A DNA stretch of 64,000 bases from VAXT01 sp035318925 (GTDB lineage: Bacteria > Actinomycetota > Thermoleophilia > Gaiellales > Gaiellaceae): contig DATHDS010000027.1 of the NCBI GenBank assembly GCA_035318925.1, positions 1-64,000 of the forward strand, in the 5' to 3' direction. Made by a program: the position numbers and the translations under genes. The notes below the pieces were generated by a model. That model saw nothing but the letters and a program-made list of their open reading frames with translations. It had not been told where the DNA came from and searched no databases. This document shows, piece by piece, positions 52,112 through 60,070 of this stretch (position 1 is the first letter of the stretch; each line of letters starts with the position of its first letter).

Positions 52112-52338
52112 CCGGTCTCTTCGCGAAGCTCGCGGATGATCTCCGCAGAGGACCGAAGAGAGCCTGGGCGACTGCGTCGGCGAATGCGCTCGCTGAGCTC
52201 AGCGAAGGTCGGCAGCTCAGCGTCCCGCTCCGCCATGCGCAGGAGATAGTCCGAAAGCGTCATGCCTCCTTCGGCCGCACGTACCTTCAACTTCCTGTGC
52301 AGATCATCCGGCACATTGCGGATTTGGATCATCGCCAT
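52108..52338 (-). CDS. vapB: FitA/VapB-like ribbon-helix-helix antitoxin
   Basis: 76 residues. MIQIRNVPDDLHRKLKVRA and GMTLSDYLLRM (about 3-35) are a FitA-like ribbon-helix-helix; the C-terminal half (FAELSERIRRR...IIRELREE) should wrap the toxin. TAATGT six bases before the ATG suggests leaderless expression, and the flanking inverted repeat is a likely autoregulatory site. Confidence 0.85.
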   Translation of the reverse strand: MAMIQIRNVPDDLHRKLKVRAAEGGMTLSDYLLRMAERDAELPTFAELSERIRRRSRPGSLRSSAEIIRELREETG

Positions 52339-52344
52339 GGTTGA

Positions 52345-52388
52345 ACATTATCACATGCTTTCGACATGTCTTCATCGAAAAAGCATGT
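52345..52388 (-). promoter_or_regulatory. Promoter/operator of the vapBC pair
   Basis: An AT-rich island in GC-rich DNA. Inverted repeat ACATGCTTTCGA (52353-52364) and TCGAAAAAGCATGT (52375-52388), with -10-like TAATGT (52345-52350) or GATAAT (52347-52352) read on the minus strand. Confidence 0.55.
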
Positions 52389-52404
52389 TATAGAGCGAAC
52401 TTCC

Positions 52405-53346
52405 TCACAGGATCAGCATCGCGTCGCCGAAGGAGTAGAAGCGGTACCGCTCGGCGATCGCGAGCTCGTAGAGCCGGCGCGTCTCTTCCACGCCCGCGAA
52501 TGCCATGACGAGCGCGAGGAGCGTCGAGCCTGGCAGGTGGAAGTTCGTCAGCAGCGCGTCGGTGCGCCGGAACTCGAAGCCGGGCGTGATGAAGAGGTCG
52601 GTGCGCCCTGCGAGCGGGGCTCCGCGGGCGAGCGACTCAAGCACGCGCACCGTGGTGGTCCCGACCGCGAGCACGCGCTCGGCCGCGCGGATCCGCTCCC
52701 AGGCTTCGGGTGCGACCTCGTAGCGCTCGCTGTGGATCGCGTGGTCGGCCAGGTCGTCGGCGGTCACGGGACGGAACGTGTCGAGCCCGACGTGGAGTGT
52801 GACGCGCTCGATGTCGAGCTCTGCAAGGAGCTCAGGCGTGAAATGGAGCCCGGCCGTGGGCGCGGCAGCGGAGCCCTCCCGCTCCGCGTAGACAGTCTGA
52901 TAGCGCTCGGGGTCGGCCAGGGGTTCGGTGATGTACGGCGGCAACGGCGCCTCGCCGTGGGGCTCCCCCTCGAGCCGCAGGCGCCAGCGGCCTTCGCCCA
53001 GGTGCTCGAGGAGCTCGACGGGACCGAGCCGCTGGCCCGGTTTCAGGCGCCGGGTCGGGCGCGCCAGGCCCTCCCACTCCCCGTCGCGGTTCAGCGGCTC
53101 GAGCAGCAGCACCTCGGCGTCTCCGCCGCCCGGCCGCTCCAGGCGGAGACGCGCGGGCAGAACGCGAGTGTCGTTGACGACGACGAGCTCGTCCTCGAGC
53201 TCCTCCGGCAGATCCCGAAAGCGGCGATGACGGACCTCACCGCTTGCCCGCTGTAACACGAGCAGCCTCGACTCGTCGCGCCGTGGCGCCGGATGCTGGG
53301 CGATCAGCTCCGGCGGCAGCGAATACTCCAGCTCGACTCGCTTCAT
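52405..53346 (-). CDS. queA: tRNA preQ1(34) S-adenosylmethionine ribosyltransferase-isomerase
   Basis: Builds epoxyqueuosine on tRNA from the SAM ribosyl group. 313 residues, shorter than the common 340-360. ELIAQHPAPRRDESRLLVL, VVVNDTRVLPARL, TAGLHFTPELLAEL and VGTTTVRVLES are diagnostic. Only 66 bases from the vapB start. TAGCGT lies nine bases before the ATG. Confidence 0.94.
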   Translation of the reverse strand: MKRVELEYSLPPELIAQHPAPRRDESRLLVLQRASGEVRHRRFRDLPEELEDELVVVNDTRVLPARLRLERPGGGDAEVLLLEPLNRDGEWEGLARPTRRLKPGQRLGPVELLEHLGEGRWRLRLEGEPHGEAPLPPYITEPLADPERYQTVYAEREGSAAAPTAGLHFTPELLAELDIERVTLHVGLDTFRPVTADDLADHAIHSERYEVAPEAWERIRAAERVLAVGTTTVRVLESLARGAPLAGRTDLFITPGFEFRRTDALLTNFHLPGSTLLALVMAFAGVEETRRLYELAIAERYRFYSFGDAMLIL

Positions 53347-53347
53347 C

Positions 53348-53366
53348 CGGGCCGAACGCTAGCGTT
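53348..53366. promoter_or_regulatory. Symmetric divergent promoter of queA and the coiled-coil gene
   Basis: The 12-base palindrome AACGCTAGCGTT (53355-53366) gives TAGCGT on both strands. The copy on plus is eight bases before the ATG at 53374; the copy on minus is nine bases before the queA ATG. Confidence 0.5.
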
Positions 53367-53373
53367 CCGGCCC

Positions 53374-53820
53374 ATGGACGAATCCGCAATGGCACGCGCA
53401 AGAGAACGGCTAGAGGAAGCCGCGTCCGGGCGCACCGCCCAGGGCGACGTCGATGCTGCACTCGAGCGGACGCGGGCGCAGGTCGAGGCGCTCGCGGAGC
53501 TCGCGGCGCAGCTCGAGACGACGCTTCCGGGCCGGGTCGAAGACGCGGTCCGCGAGGGTGTCCGCACCGAGGCGACGCCCGTGGGACGGCAGCTCGCGGA
53601 AGTACGCGGCCTGGCCGGGCAGACGATCCGCCGCCTGGAGGGCCTCGAGAACGACCTGCTGGCCGAGCGGCACGCCCGGGTGGACGACCTGGCGTTGCTC
53701 GTCGACCTCATCTCCTCCGGCTGGAACGGCGTCGATCAGCGCCTGGCGCGCATGGAGCGCAAGCTCGATAGCAACGGAGGCGCCGAGGTCTACCGCATCG
53801 AGGAGCGCAAGGTCGGCTAG
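53374..53820 (+). CDS. Coiled-coil hypothetical protein
   Basis: 148 residues from the ATG at 53374. Almost wholly helical and charged: MARARERLEEA, ALERTRAQVEALAELAAQLE, then RHARVDDLALLVDLISSGWNGVDQRLARMERKL. Resembles small scaffold-like proteins; no known family. Its last four bases overlap the prenyltransferase end on the other strand. Confidence 0.65.
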   Translation: MDESAMARARERLEEAASGRTAQGDVDAALERTRAQVEALAELAAQLETTLPGRVEDAVREGVRTEATPVGRQLAEVRGLAGQTIRRLEGLENDLLAERHARVDDLALLVDLISSGWNGVDQRLARMERKLDSNGGAEVYRIEERKVG

Positions 53821-54713
53821 TTCGTGATCGCGAGAATCGCGGCTGCGGTGACAACCCAAAGGACGACGGCCGCGACGAGCGGCCGGTCGGTCAGGAGCAC
53901 GTTCTCAGGCTCCTCGCCGAGATCGTCTCGGTGCACGAGCAGCAGGTAGCGAAAGAGGCCGAAGACGACGAACGGGATGGTCGCAATCATCGCCGGCGAG
54001 TGCGCGGTGAGGGTGTAGACCGCATACGCCGCGATCGTGCAGGCGACGGTGACGGCGATCAACTGGTCGACGAGAGCCAACGAGTACCCCTCGAGCACCG
54101 GCCGGCTCGATCCCGGAAGCGCGAGCTCGCTCCGCCTCTTCGCGAGCGCCAGGAAGAGCGCGAGCAGCGCCGTCACGAGCAGGAGCCACGACGAGATGCG
54201 CACGTCGACCGCCGCTGCGCCCCCGCCTGAGCGGAGGACGAAGAGCGCGGCGATCGCGAACACGTCCACGAGGACGAGGTGCTTCAGACCGAGGCTGTAG
54301 GCGCCCTGCAACGCCAGGAAGGCGGCGAGGAAGCCGAGCGAGACGAGCCCGAGCGGTGCGACGAGCGCGACGGCGACCAGCGCGAGCCCGCCGGCCAGCG
54401 CCAGCGCCGCGCGCATAGAGAGCTCGCCCCGCGCGATCGGCCGAAAACGCTTGAGCGGATGCAGCCGGTCGTGCTCGGCGTCCCGGACGTCGTTCACGAG
54501 GTACGCGGCGCTCGAGGCTGCGCAATAGGCGACGAAGGCCGCCGCCGCCTCGAGCCATCGGATCCCGTCCCCGAGCTTGGCCGCGAAGACGAGCCCGGCG
54601 AAGAGGAGCAGGTTCTTCGACCACTGCCGAGGGCGCATCGCAGCAAGCGCCGCACGCAGCGTCGAGCGCCGCTCGGGCAGCCTGATGATCTCGGCTCGTG
54701 CAGGAAGCGCCAC
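53817..54713 (-). CDS. UbiA-family prenyltransferase (DPPR-synthase-like)
   Basis: 298 residues, about eight helices. RPRQWSKN at 27-34 and the Mg/polyprenyl-phosphate motif NDVRDAEHDRLHPLKRFRPI (74-93), with a second YSLGLKHLVLVDVFAIAA region, match decaprenyl-phosphate phosphoribosyltransferases, which make the arabinose donor precursor. A partner epimerase is not in the window, so the product is uncertain. GTG start with TAGCAT eight bases before. Confidence 0.82.
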   Translation of the reverse strand: MALPARAEIIRLPERRSTLRAALAAMRPRQWSKNLLLFAGLVFAAKLGDGIRWLEAAAAFVAYCAASSAAYLVNDVRDAEHDRLHPLKRFRPIARGELSMRAALALAGGLALVAVALVAPLGLVSLGFLAAFLALQGAYSLGLKHLVLVDVFAIAALFVLRSGGGAAAVDVRISSWLLLVTALLALFLALAKRRSELALPGSSRPVLEGYSLALVDQLIAVTVACTIAAYAVYTLTAHSPAMIATIPFVVFGLFRYLLLVHRDDLGEEPENVLLTDRPLVAAVVLWVVTAAAILAITN

Positions 54714-54754
54714 GGCGCGGCATGCTACGGGCCGAACGCTGCCGAGGAGGACAC

Positions 54755-55150
54755 ATGCCGCCCGAGGACTACCCGACGATCGCGCCGTATCTGTACTACG
54801 AGGACGCCGGTGCAGCGATGGACTGGCTGATCAAGGCCTTCGGTTTCAGCGAGCGCATGCGGATGACGAACAACGACGGCTCCGTGGCACATGGCGAACT
54901 GGAGCAGAGCGGTGGGATCGTGATGCTCGGCCAGCCCGGAAATGCCTACGAGAATCCGAACACGCGGGGAGGCCGCTCCACAGCAGGCGTGCACGTGTAC
55001 GTGGACGACGTCGACGCGCACTACGAACGTGCGAAAGCGGCAGGAGCCAAGATCAGCACGGAGCCGGCCGACCAGGAATACGGCGACCGCCGCTACGACG
55101 CCGAGGATCTCGAAGGTCACGACTGGTTCTTCGCCCAACGCCTGGGCTGA
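54755..55150 (+). CDS. VOC (glyoxalase/bleomycin-resistance fold) protein
   Basis: 131 residues; the ATG at 54755 follows GAGGAGG. IAPYLYYEDAGAAMDWLIKAFGF, AHGELEQSGGIVMLGQP, VHVYVDDVDAHYERAKAAGA and a final YGDRRYDAEDLEGHDWFFAQ fit the PhnB/glyoxalase-like subgroup. The ligand is unknown. Confidence 0.85.
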   Translation: MPPEDYPTIAPYLYYEDAGAAMDWLIKAFGFSERMRMTNNDGSVAHGELEQSGGIVMLGQPGNAYENPNTRGGRSTAGVHVYVDDVDAHYERAKAAGAKISTEPADQEYGDRRYDAEDLEGHDWFFAQRLG

Positions 55151-55833
55151 TGCGGGGCCTGGCCTGGATCGCACTGGCCACGCTCCTGCTGGTGGGGCTC
55201 GTCGGCGCGTTGCTCCTCGGTCGGTCCAAGCAACGGATCGCTGAGCCGAAAGCGGAGGCGAAGGCAACCCTCCTCCCACCCGGGAGCAAGTTGGTCTCCA
55301 GTAGCTCACTCGCTGCCTCGGCCGAAATCCCCGCTCAGAGGGTCATCGTCTGGTCGCGAGCGCTCCGTGACGATCCGCAGGTCTCGCGCTTCGGCCTCGA
55401 TATCTGGGAGGCAGGTCGTCGCATCTACAAGCATCGTGCTCCGGTGAACGCAGAGGCCGTGATCTTCGAGACCGGGGACTTCACGGGCGATCGGCACGAC
55501 GATCTTCTCGTCTTCGACTATGTCGACGGCAGTGGCGCATGTGGGACCTACCGGGCGCTCGCGACGCGGAAATCCCGTGTCCGTCAGGTGGCTGTTCGGT
55601 TGCTCTGCCTAGACCAGGGATCCATTCACCTGCACAGGCACGCTCTCGTGGTCCGGCTCGGCCGGGACAAGGATCCGAAGACCGCGAACGACATCCATTG
55701 TTGCTTCCTGTATCTCCGCACGGCTCTGAAGAGATGGGACGGGCGCAAGCTCATCACGATCCGGAGCTCGCGACGTCCTCTCAGACGGTCTCATCCCTGG
55801 CCGCCGGGAGGCGCACTCCCCGGAAACCTCTAG
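55150..55833 (+). CDS. Membrane-anchored protein with FG-GAP-like motif
   Basis: 227 residues; the ATG shares one base with the VOC stop (TGATG). N-terminal helix (3-23), then an extracytoplasmic domain with ETGDFTGDRHDDLLVFDYVDGSGACGTYR, a calcium-loop/FG-GAP-like D.. .GD..DDLL pattern. Cys residues (GACG, RLLCL, CC) may form disulfides. Basic tail. Function unknown. Confidence 0.65.
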   Translation: MRGLAWIALATLLLVGLVGALLLGRSKQRIAEPKAEAKATLLPPGSKLVSSSSLAASAEIPAQRVIVWSRALRDDPQVSRFGLDIWEAGRRIYKHRAPVNAEAVIFETGDFTGDRHDDLLVFDYVDGSGACGTYRALATRKSRVRQVAVRLLCLDQGSIHLHRHALVVRLGRDKDPKTANDIHCCFLYLRTALKRWDGRKLITIRSSRRPLRRSHPWPPGGALPGNL

Positions 55834-55847
55834 ATGGGATCAACCAT

Positions 55848-57242
55848 CTAGCTCAGGCTTGCCGGAAACACGAACTCGAAGCGGCTGCCGCGGCCGAGCT
55901 CGCTGTCGAGCTCGATCCGGCCGCCCAGCGCCAGCGCCAACTCCCTCGCGATAGCCAACCCCAGCCCCGTTCCTTTCCCGTCGTGTGTCCAGAAGGGCCT
56001 GAAGATCCGCTCCTGCTCCTCGGGGCCGATGCCCGGGCCCGTGTCCTCGACCGCCACGTAGATGAGACCGTTCTCCGCACTCAGACGCAGGTCGACACGG
56101 CCCCCGTCGGGCGTCCAGCGGAAGGCGTTCGCGAGCAGGTTCGAGATGATCTGCAGGACGCGGTCGCCGTCCGTGATGATCACGGGCTCGGCCGTGACCT
56201 CCCGCGCGTAGACGATGTCGCGCAGCTTGGCCTCCTCGCCGAACGCGGCGTACGCCTGATCGACGAGCCGGGCCATGTCCACCTCCTCGCGCAGCACCGT
56301 GAACCGGCGCATATCGAGCTTCGCGAGATCGAGGACGTCGCCGACGAGCCGCTCGAGCCTCCCGGCCTCGGCCGCGATCACCCCGAGCGAGGCACTTCGA
56401 GCCTCCGAATCCTCTGCGAGCCCCTCCCGCAACGCATCGACGTGTCCGCGAATCGCGGTCAGCGGCGTCCGCAGCTCGTGCGAGACCGTCATCAGGAAGT
56501 TCCGCTCGAGCTCTTCCGCCTCCGCTAGCCGCTCGGTCATCTGCCGGAAGGAATTCGCGAGATCGGCGATCTCGCTCCGACCGGCCACCTTCGGAACCTG
56601 AGTGTCGTAGCGGCCCTCGGCCACCTCGTCGGCCGCCTGAGCGAGCCGGCGTACCGGTCTCGTGAGCCGTCCCGAGAGGTACCACGCGAGCCCTGCCGAC
56701 ACGAGCACGCCGGCCAGGAGTGCGAGCGCGAGGCGCTCGTAGAGCGTCACGAGGCGGTCGCGAAGCTCGGTCTGCGCGGTCGCAACGACGAGCGCCCCGA
56801 ACGGAGGCCCGCTCTTCTCCAGGTACAGCGGATGTGCGACGGCGAGAAACTTCTTCGTCTCACCGGGCGGAACGAAATGGAACTCGACGGTCTTTCCTTG
56901 CTGAATCGCAGGCCAGTCGACGGCGCTCCGCGGGAGGCGACGCAGGCCCGAAGCCTGTCCCGAGAAGAAGGGGAGGCCGACGTAGAAGAGACGGTTGCCG
57001 CTCGCCGCCTCGAGCTTGCCCGCCGCGAAGAGCGGAGGCGCCTTGTTGTGCTCCTGGGCCTTGAGCGCCTGCTCGGAGTAGAGCTGCGTCAGCCCGGCGG
57101 CCTCCCGTCGCAGCTCACGGCGCGCCTGCTGCTGCGTGTAGTTCTGAAAGAGCCCGAAGGCGATCGCCGCCGCGAGCACTCCGGTCAGCACGATCCCCGC
57201 GAGGAAGAGGGCCGGCAGGCGGAAGCGCAGCGACCGAAACAC
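55848..57242 (-). CDS. Sensor histidine kinase
   Basis: 464 residues: helix 1 (about 8-30), sensor domain, helix 2 (about 165-190), HAMP (RPVRRLAQAADEVAEGRYD), HisKA with VSHELRTPLTAIRGH, and HATPase with NLLANAFRWTP (N box), DTGPGIGPEEQERIF (G1) and GKGTGLGLAIAREL (G2). The gene follows the response regulator seven bases downstream. Signal unknown; the membrane architecture resembles MtrB/BaeS kinases. Confidence 0.93.
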   Translation of the reverse strand: MFRSLRFRLPALFLAGIVLTGVLAAAIAFGLFQNYTQQQARRELRREAAGLTQLYSEQALKAQEHNKAPPLFAAGKLEAASGNRLFYVGLPFFSGQASGLRRLPRSAVDWPAIQQGKTVEFHFVPPGETKKFLAVAHPLYLEKSGPPFGALVVATAQTELRDRLVTLYERLALALLAGVLVSAGLAWYLSGRLTRPVRRLAQAADEVAEGRYDTQVPKVAGRSEIADLANSFRQMTERLAEAEELERNFLMTVSHELRTPLTAIRGHVDALREGLAEDSEARSASLGVIAAEAGRLERLVGDVLDLAKLDMRRFTVLREEVDMARLVDQAYAAFGEEAKLRDIVYAREVTAEPVIITDGDRVLQIISNLLANAFRWTPDGGRVDLRLSAENGLIYVAVEDTGPGIGPEEQERIFRPFWTHDGKGTGLGLAIARELALALGGRIELDSELGRGSRFEFVFPASLS

Positions 57243-57248
57243 GATGTC

Positions 57249-57956
57249 CTACGCCGTCGCGGCTTCCTTGGCCGGCGAGACCTTGTAGCCGACGCCCCAG
57301 ACCGTGACCACCGGCGAAGCCTCGCCGAGCTTCCGGCGCAGCTGGCGGACGTGGACGTCCACGGTGCGCGTGTCGCCCGCGAAGGTGTAGCCCCAGACGC
57401 GCTCGAGCAGTTGGTCGCGCGTCAACACGAGGCCCCGGTGGTCGAGCAGCTCCCAGAGCAGGTCGAACTCCTTCGGAGCGAGCTTGATCTCCTCCTCGCC
57501 CACCTTCGCCTCGCGGCGGCCGGCGTCGATCGTGAGGTCGCCGTGCCGGATGACGGCGCTTGCGACGTCCTTCCGGTCGGGAGTCGAGCGGCGGAGGATC
57601 GACTTCACGCGGGCAACGAGCTCGCGCGGGTTGAACGGCTTTGTCAGGTAGTCGTCGGCTCCAACCTCGAGCCCGATGATCTTGTCGACGTCCTCGTCGC
57701 GTGCCGTGAGCATCAGGATCGGAACGTCCGAGCGGCGGCGCAGCCGGCGGCAGACCTCGATCCCGTCGATGTCCGGCAACATGAGGTCGAGGACGATCAG
57801 CGAGGGCTGTTGAGCCTCGGCCTTCGTCAGCGCGTCCTCGCCGGTCTCGGAGACGTGCACCTCGTAGCCCGCGTTCTTGAGGTAGAGCGAGACGAACGAC
57901 GCGATGGAGGCTTCGTCCTCGACGACGAGCACTTTCTGCGGTGTGTTCACAGGCAT
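57249..57956 (-). CDS. OmpR-family response regulator
   Basis: 235 residues. Receiver with VVEDEASI, phospho-acceptor Asp in LIVLDLMLPDIDG (near 57), DDYLTKPF Lys near 106, and a winged-helix C-terminal domain (LAPKEFDLLWELLDH, TRTVDVHVRQLRRKLG, VWGVGYKV). Partner of the adjacent kinase and first in the operon. Confidence 0.94.
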   Translation of the reverse strand: MPVNTPQKVLVVEDEASIASFVSLYLKNAGYEVHVSETGEDALTKAEAQQPSLIVLDLMLPDIDGIEVCRRLRRRSDVPILMLTARDEDVDKIIGLEVGADDYLTKPFNPRELVARVKSILRRSTPDRKDVASAVIRHGDLTIDAGRREAKVGEEEIKLAPKEFDLLWELLDHRGLVLTRDQLLERVWGYTFAGDTRTVDVHVRQLRRKLGEASPVVTVWGVGYKVSPAKEAATA

Positions 57957-57983
57957 GCCCTCCCAGGATGCCAGAGGGGGCAG

Positions 57984-58481
57984 CTATCCCGGCGTCGGCG
58001 CGGCGAGCTCGAACGTGGTGGCGGTGTCGGGCAGCGAGTGGTACGGCTCGTCGTTCAGCGACCAGACCCCGTCGTAGTAGACGTTCTGCTGGGCGTCGCC
58101 GTCTCCGTCGAGCATCCCTTTCCCATGGCCGATCGCGCTCATGAAGATCGCCCGCCCCTGGAGCTTGACCGTGTAGAGGGCCCCGATCAGCCGGAAGCGC
58201 ATGTTCTTGCCCTGGTAGACGACCGTCTTGTCGTTCTTGTAGGTCGTCTTCCTGGCGCCGTAGACGACCGGGTGCTTCGAGTCGTACGGAGTCGGGTCGG
58301 TGATCGTGATCTTGCCCCGCAGGCGCCCCGTGATGCTCCCGCGCGCGTTCAGCTGGACGATCCCGCGGCCTTCCCGGATCGAGAGGGTGCCGTTCGATGC
58401 CGGCGGTGGAACGGGCCTACTCGCGAACGCCGTCGCGGGCACCAGAAGCACGAGCAGAAACGGGACCAGGAGTTTTCGCAT
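57984..58481 (-). CDS. Secreted protein of unknown function
   Basis: 165 residues from the ATG at 58481. Signal peptide MRKLLVPFLLVLLVPATAFA, then a beta-rich domain (GTLSIREGRGIVQLNARGSITGRLRGKITI, VKLQGRAIFMSAIGHGKG). Located just upstream of the two-component operon on the same strand, so it may be its regulator or target. No known family. Confidence 0.65.
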   Translation of the reverse strand: MRKLLVPFLLVLLVPATAFASRPVPPPASNGTLSIREGRGIVQLNARGSITGRLRGKITITDPTPYDSKHPVVYGARKTTYKNDKTVVYQGKNMRFRLIGALYTVKLQGRAIFMSAIGHGKGMLDGDGDAQQNVYYDGVWSLNDEPYHSLPDTATTFELAAPTPG

Positions 58482-58539
58482 CTGTGTCAAGTATGCGCTC
58501 CGACCGTGTGGCCCGGATGAGCGAGATGTAAGGAATCCG

Positions 58540-58800
58540 TTAGGGGCGACGCGTACGCCGCCTTCGCCAGACCAGCTCGGCGACGACGCTCAGAACGATT
58601 GCGCCGAAGAAGCCCAGAACGAATCCGTAGCCTCCACTGAGGCCTGCGCATAGCCCGGATGTCTCGCCGGGGTTGACCTCAGACGGAGGGCAGGTACTTT
58701 CGATTGGGCCTTGCAGCAGCTTCGCGGAGGCAATCCCCACCAGCACTGCCAACACGAGCCTCGCGGACTCGATTAGGAGTCGAGTCCCGATTCGCTGCAT
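58540..58800 (-). CDS. Small two-helix membrane protein
   Basis: 86 residues from the ATG at 58800. Helices at about 13-30 and 60-77, a Cys-containing loop (STCPPSEVNPGETSGLCAGLSGG) between them, and a basic end RRRRTRRP. Two Cys could form an extracytoplasmic disulfide. Function unknown. Confidence 0.5.
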   Translation of the reverse strand: MQRIGTRLLIESARLVLAVLVGIASAKLLQGPIESTCPPSEVNPGETSGLCAGLSGGYGFVLGFFGAIVLSVVAELVWRRRRTRRP

Positions 58801-58863
58801 GGCCCAAGTAAAGCGGTTCGGCTGCGCGACTTCCCACAAGCCTGAACCTGACCCACTACCCAA

Positions 58864-58869
58864 TATGGT
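58864..58869 (+). promoter_or_regulatory. -10 hexamer TATGGT before the antiporter
   Basis: Six bases (CTAGCC) before the ATG at 58876; no Shine-Dalgarno, so the transcript is probably leaderless. Confidence 0.5.
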
Positions 58870-58875
58870 CTAGCC

Positions 58876-60063
58876 ATGCCCGAGATCGGAGACTTCGGCG
58901 CAATCGTGCTCGCGGTCTCCGGCGGGGTCATGCTCGCGGTGCTGGCGCGCAAGGTCAGCGAGCGCTATCCGATCCCCGCACCGGCGCTCTTCCTCGTCGC
59001 GGCAGCAGCGGCCCCGGTACTCGTGCCGAACATCCGCACCATCGAGCGGATCGGTGTCGTCGCGCTGATCGTGATCCTCTTCGACGGCGGAATGACCATC
59101 GGCTGGCGTCGCTTTCGCCGCGCCGCGATGCCGATCGCCTCACTCGGCGTCTTCGGCACCCTGGCGACCGCGGCAGTTCTGGCCGGCTTCGCCCACTACC
59201 TCTTCGACTTCAACTGGACGACCGCGTGGATCCTGGGGGCCGCGCTCGCCCCCACCGATCCCGCAGTCATGTTCTCGATCCTGGGCGACAAGGAGATCCG
59301 GGGGCGGACGGGCACGATCCTCGAGGGCGAGGCCGGAGTCAACGACCCAGTTGGGATCGCGCTGATGATCGGGATCATCGAGTTCGCGACCTCGGACAGC
59401 GGCTCGTTCTGGGGAATCGTCAAGGAGTTCACGCTCGAGATGACGATCGGGCTCGCGGTCGGGCTCGCCGGAACCGCCGCGCTCGTCGTCCTCATGCGCC
59501 GCGTCCGCCTTCCGAGCGAGGGGCTCTATCCGCTGCGGACACTCGCGGCGGCAGGAATCATCTACGGGCTAGCGTCCGTCGCGCACGGCTCTGGTTTCCT
59601 GGCGGTCTTCATCGCAGGGCTCGCGCTCGGCGACCTCGACATCCCATACAAACGGCAGATCCGGCGCTTCCACACGGCGCTCGCGAGCCTCGCTGAGATC
59701 GTGGTGTTCGTCGGCCTCGGCCTGACGGTGAGTGTCTCGCAGCTCTTCCACGAGGGCGTCTGGTTGGACGGGCTCCTGCTCGCGATCGTGGTCGCCTTCG
59801 TCGCCCGCCCGCTTGCACTCGCGCCGCTGCTCGCGTCGACCCGGCTGCGCCCCGGCGAAAAGGTCTTCATCGCCTGGGGCGGCCTGAAAGGAGCCGTTCC
59901 AATCCTGCTCGCCGCGTTCTGCATCCTCGCGGGCGTGGAAGACGCGCGCCGGGTGTACGAGATCGTGTTCGTCGTCGTGCTCTTCTCCGTGATCGTCCAA
60001 GGCGCGAGCCTGTCGCTCATCGCTTCGCGCCTCGGCGTGCCCATGCGCTCGACGAGCACGTGA
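58876..60063 (+). CDS. CPA1-type Na+(K+)/H+ antiporter
   Basis: 395 residues, about twelve helices. LIVILFDGGMTIGWRRFR (near 65-82), AALAPTDPAVMFSIL (near 123-137) and GEAGVNDPVGIAL (near 150-162; the two Asp residues are the ion site) are CPA1 signatures, close to NhaP2/CvrA. No C-terminal regulatory domain. Role: pH/ion balance. Confidence 0.93.
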   Translation: MPEIGDFGAIVLAVSGGVMLAVLARKVSERYPIPAPALFLVAAAAAPVLVPNIRTIERIGVVALIVILFDGGMTIGWRRFRRAAMPIASLGVFGTLATAAVLAGFAHYLFDFNWTTAWILGAALAPTDPAVMFSILGDKEIRGRTGTILEGEAGVNDPVGIALMIGIIEFATSDSGSFWGIVKEFTLEMTIGLAVGLAGTAALVVLMRRVRLPSEGLYPLRTLAAAGIIYGLASVAHGSGFLAVFIAGLALGDLDIPYKRQIRRFHTALASLAEIVVFVGLGLTVSVSQLFHEGVWLDGLLLAIVVAFVARPLALAPLLASTRLRPGEKVFIAWGGLKGAVPILLAAFCILAGVEDARRVYEIVFVVVLFSVIVQGASLSLIASRLGVPMRSTST

Positions 60064-60070
60064 GCGCGTA

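Noticed and set aside
53348..54740. 13-base repeat CGGGCCGAACGCT at 53348 and 54728
   Set aside because: Both lie in divergent promoter regions, but two copies of a GC-rich 13-mer can arise by chance; not strong enough to list as its own element.
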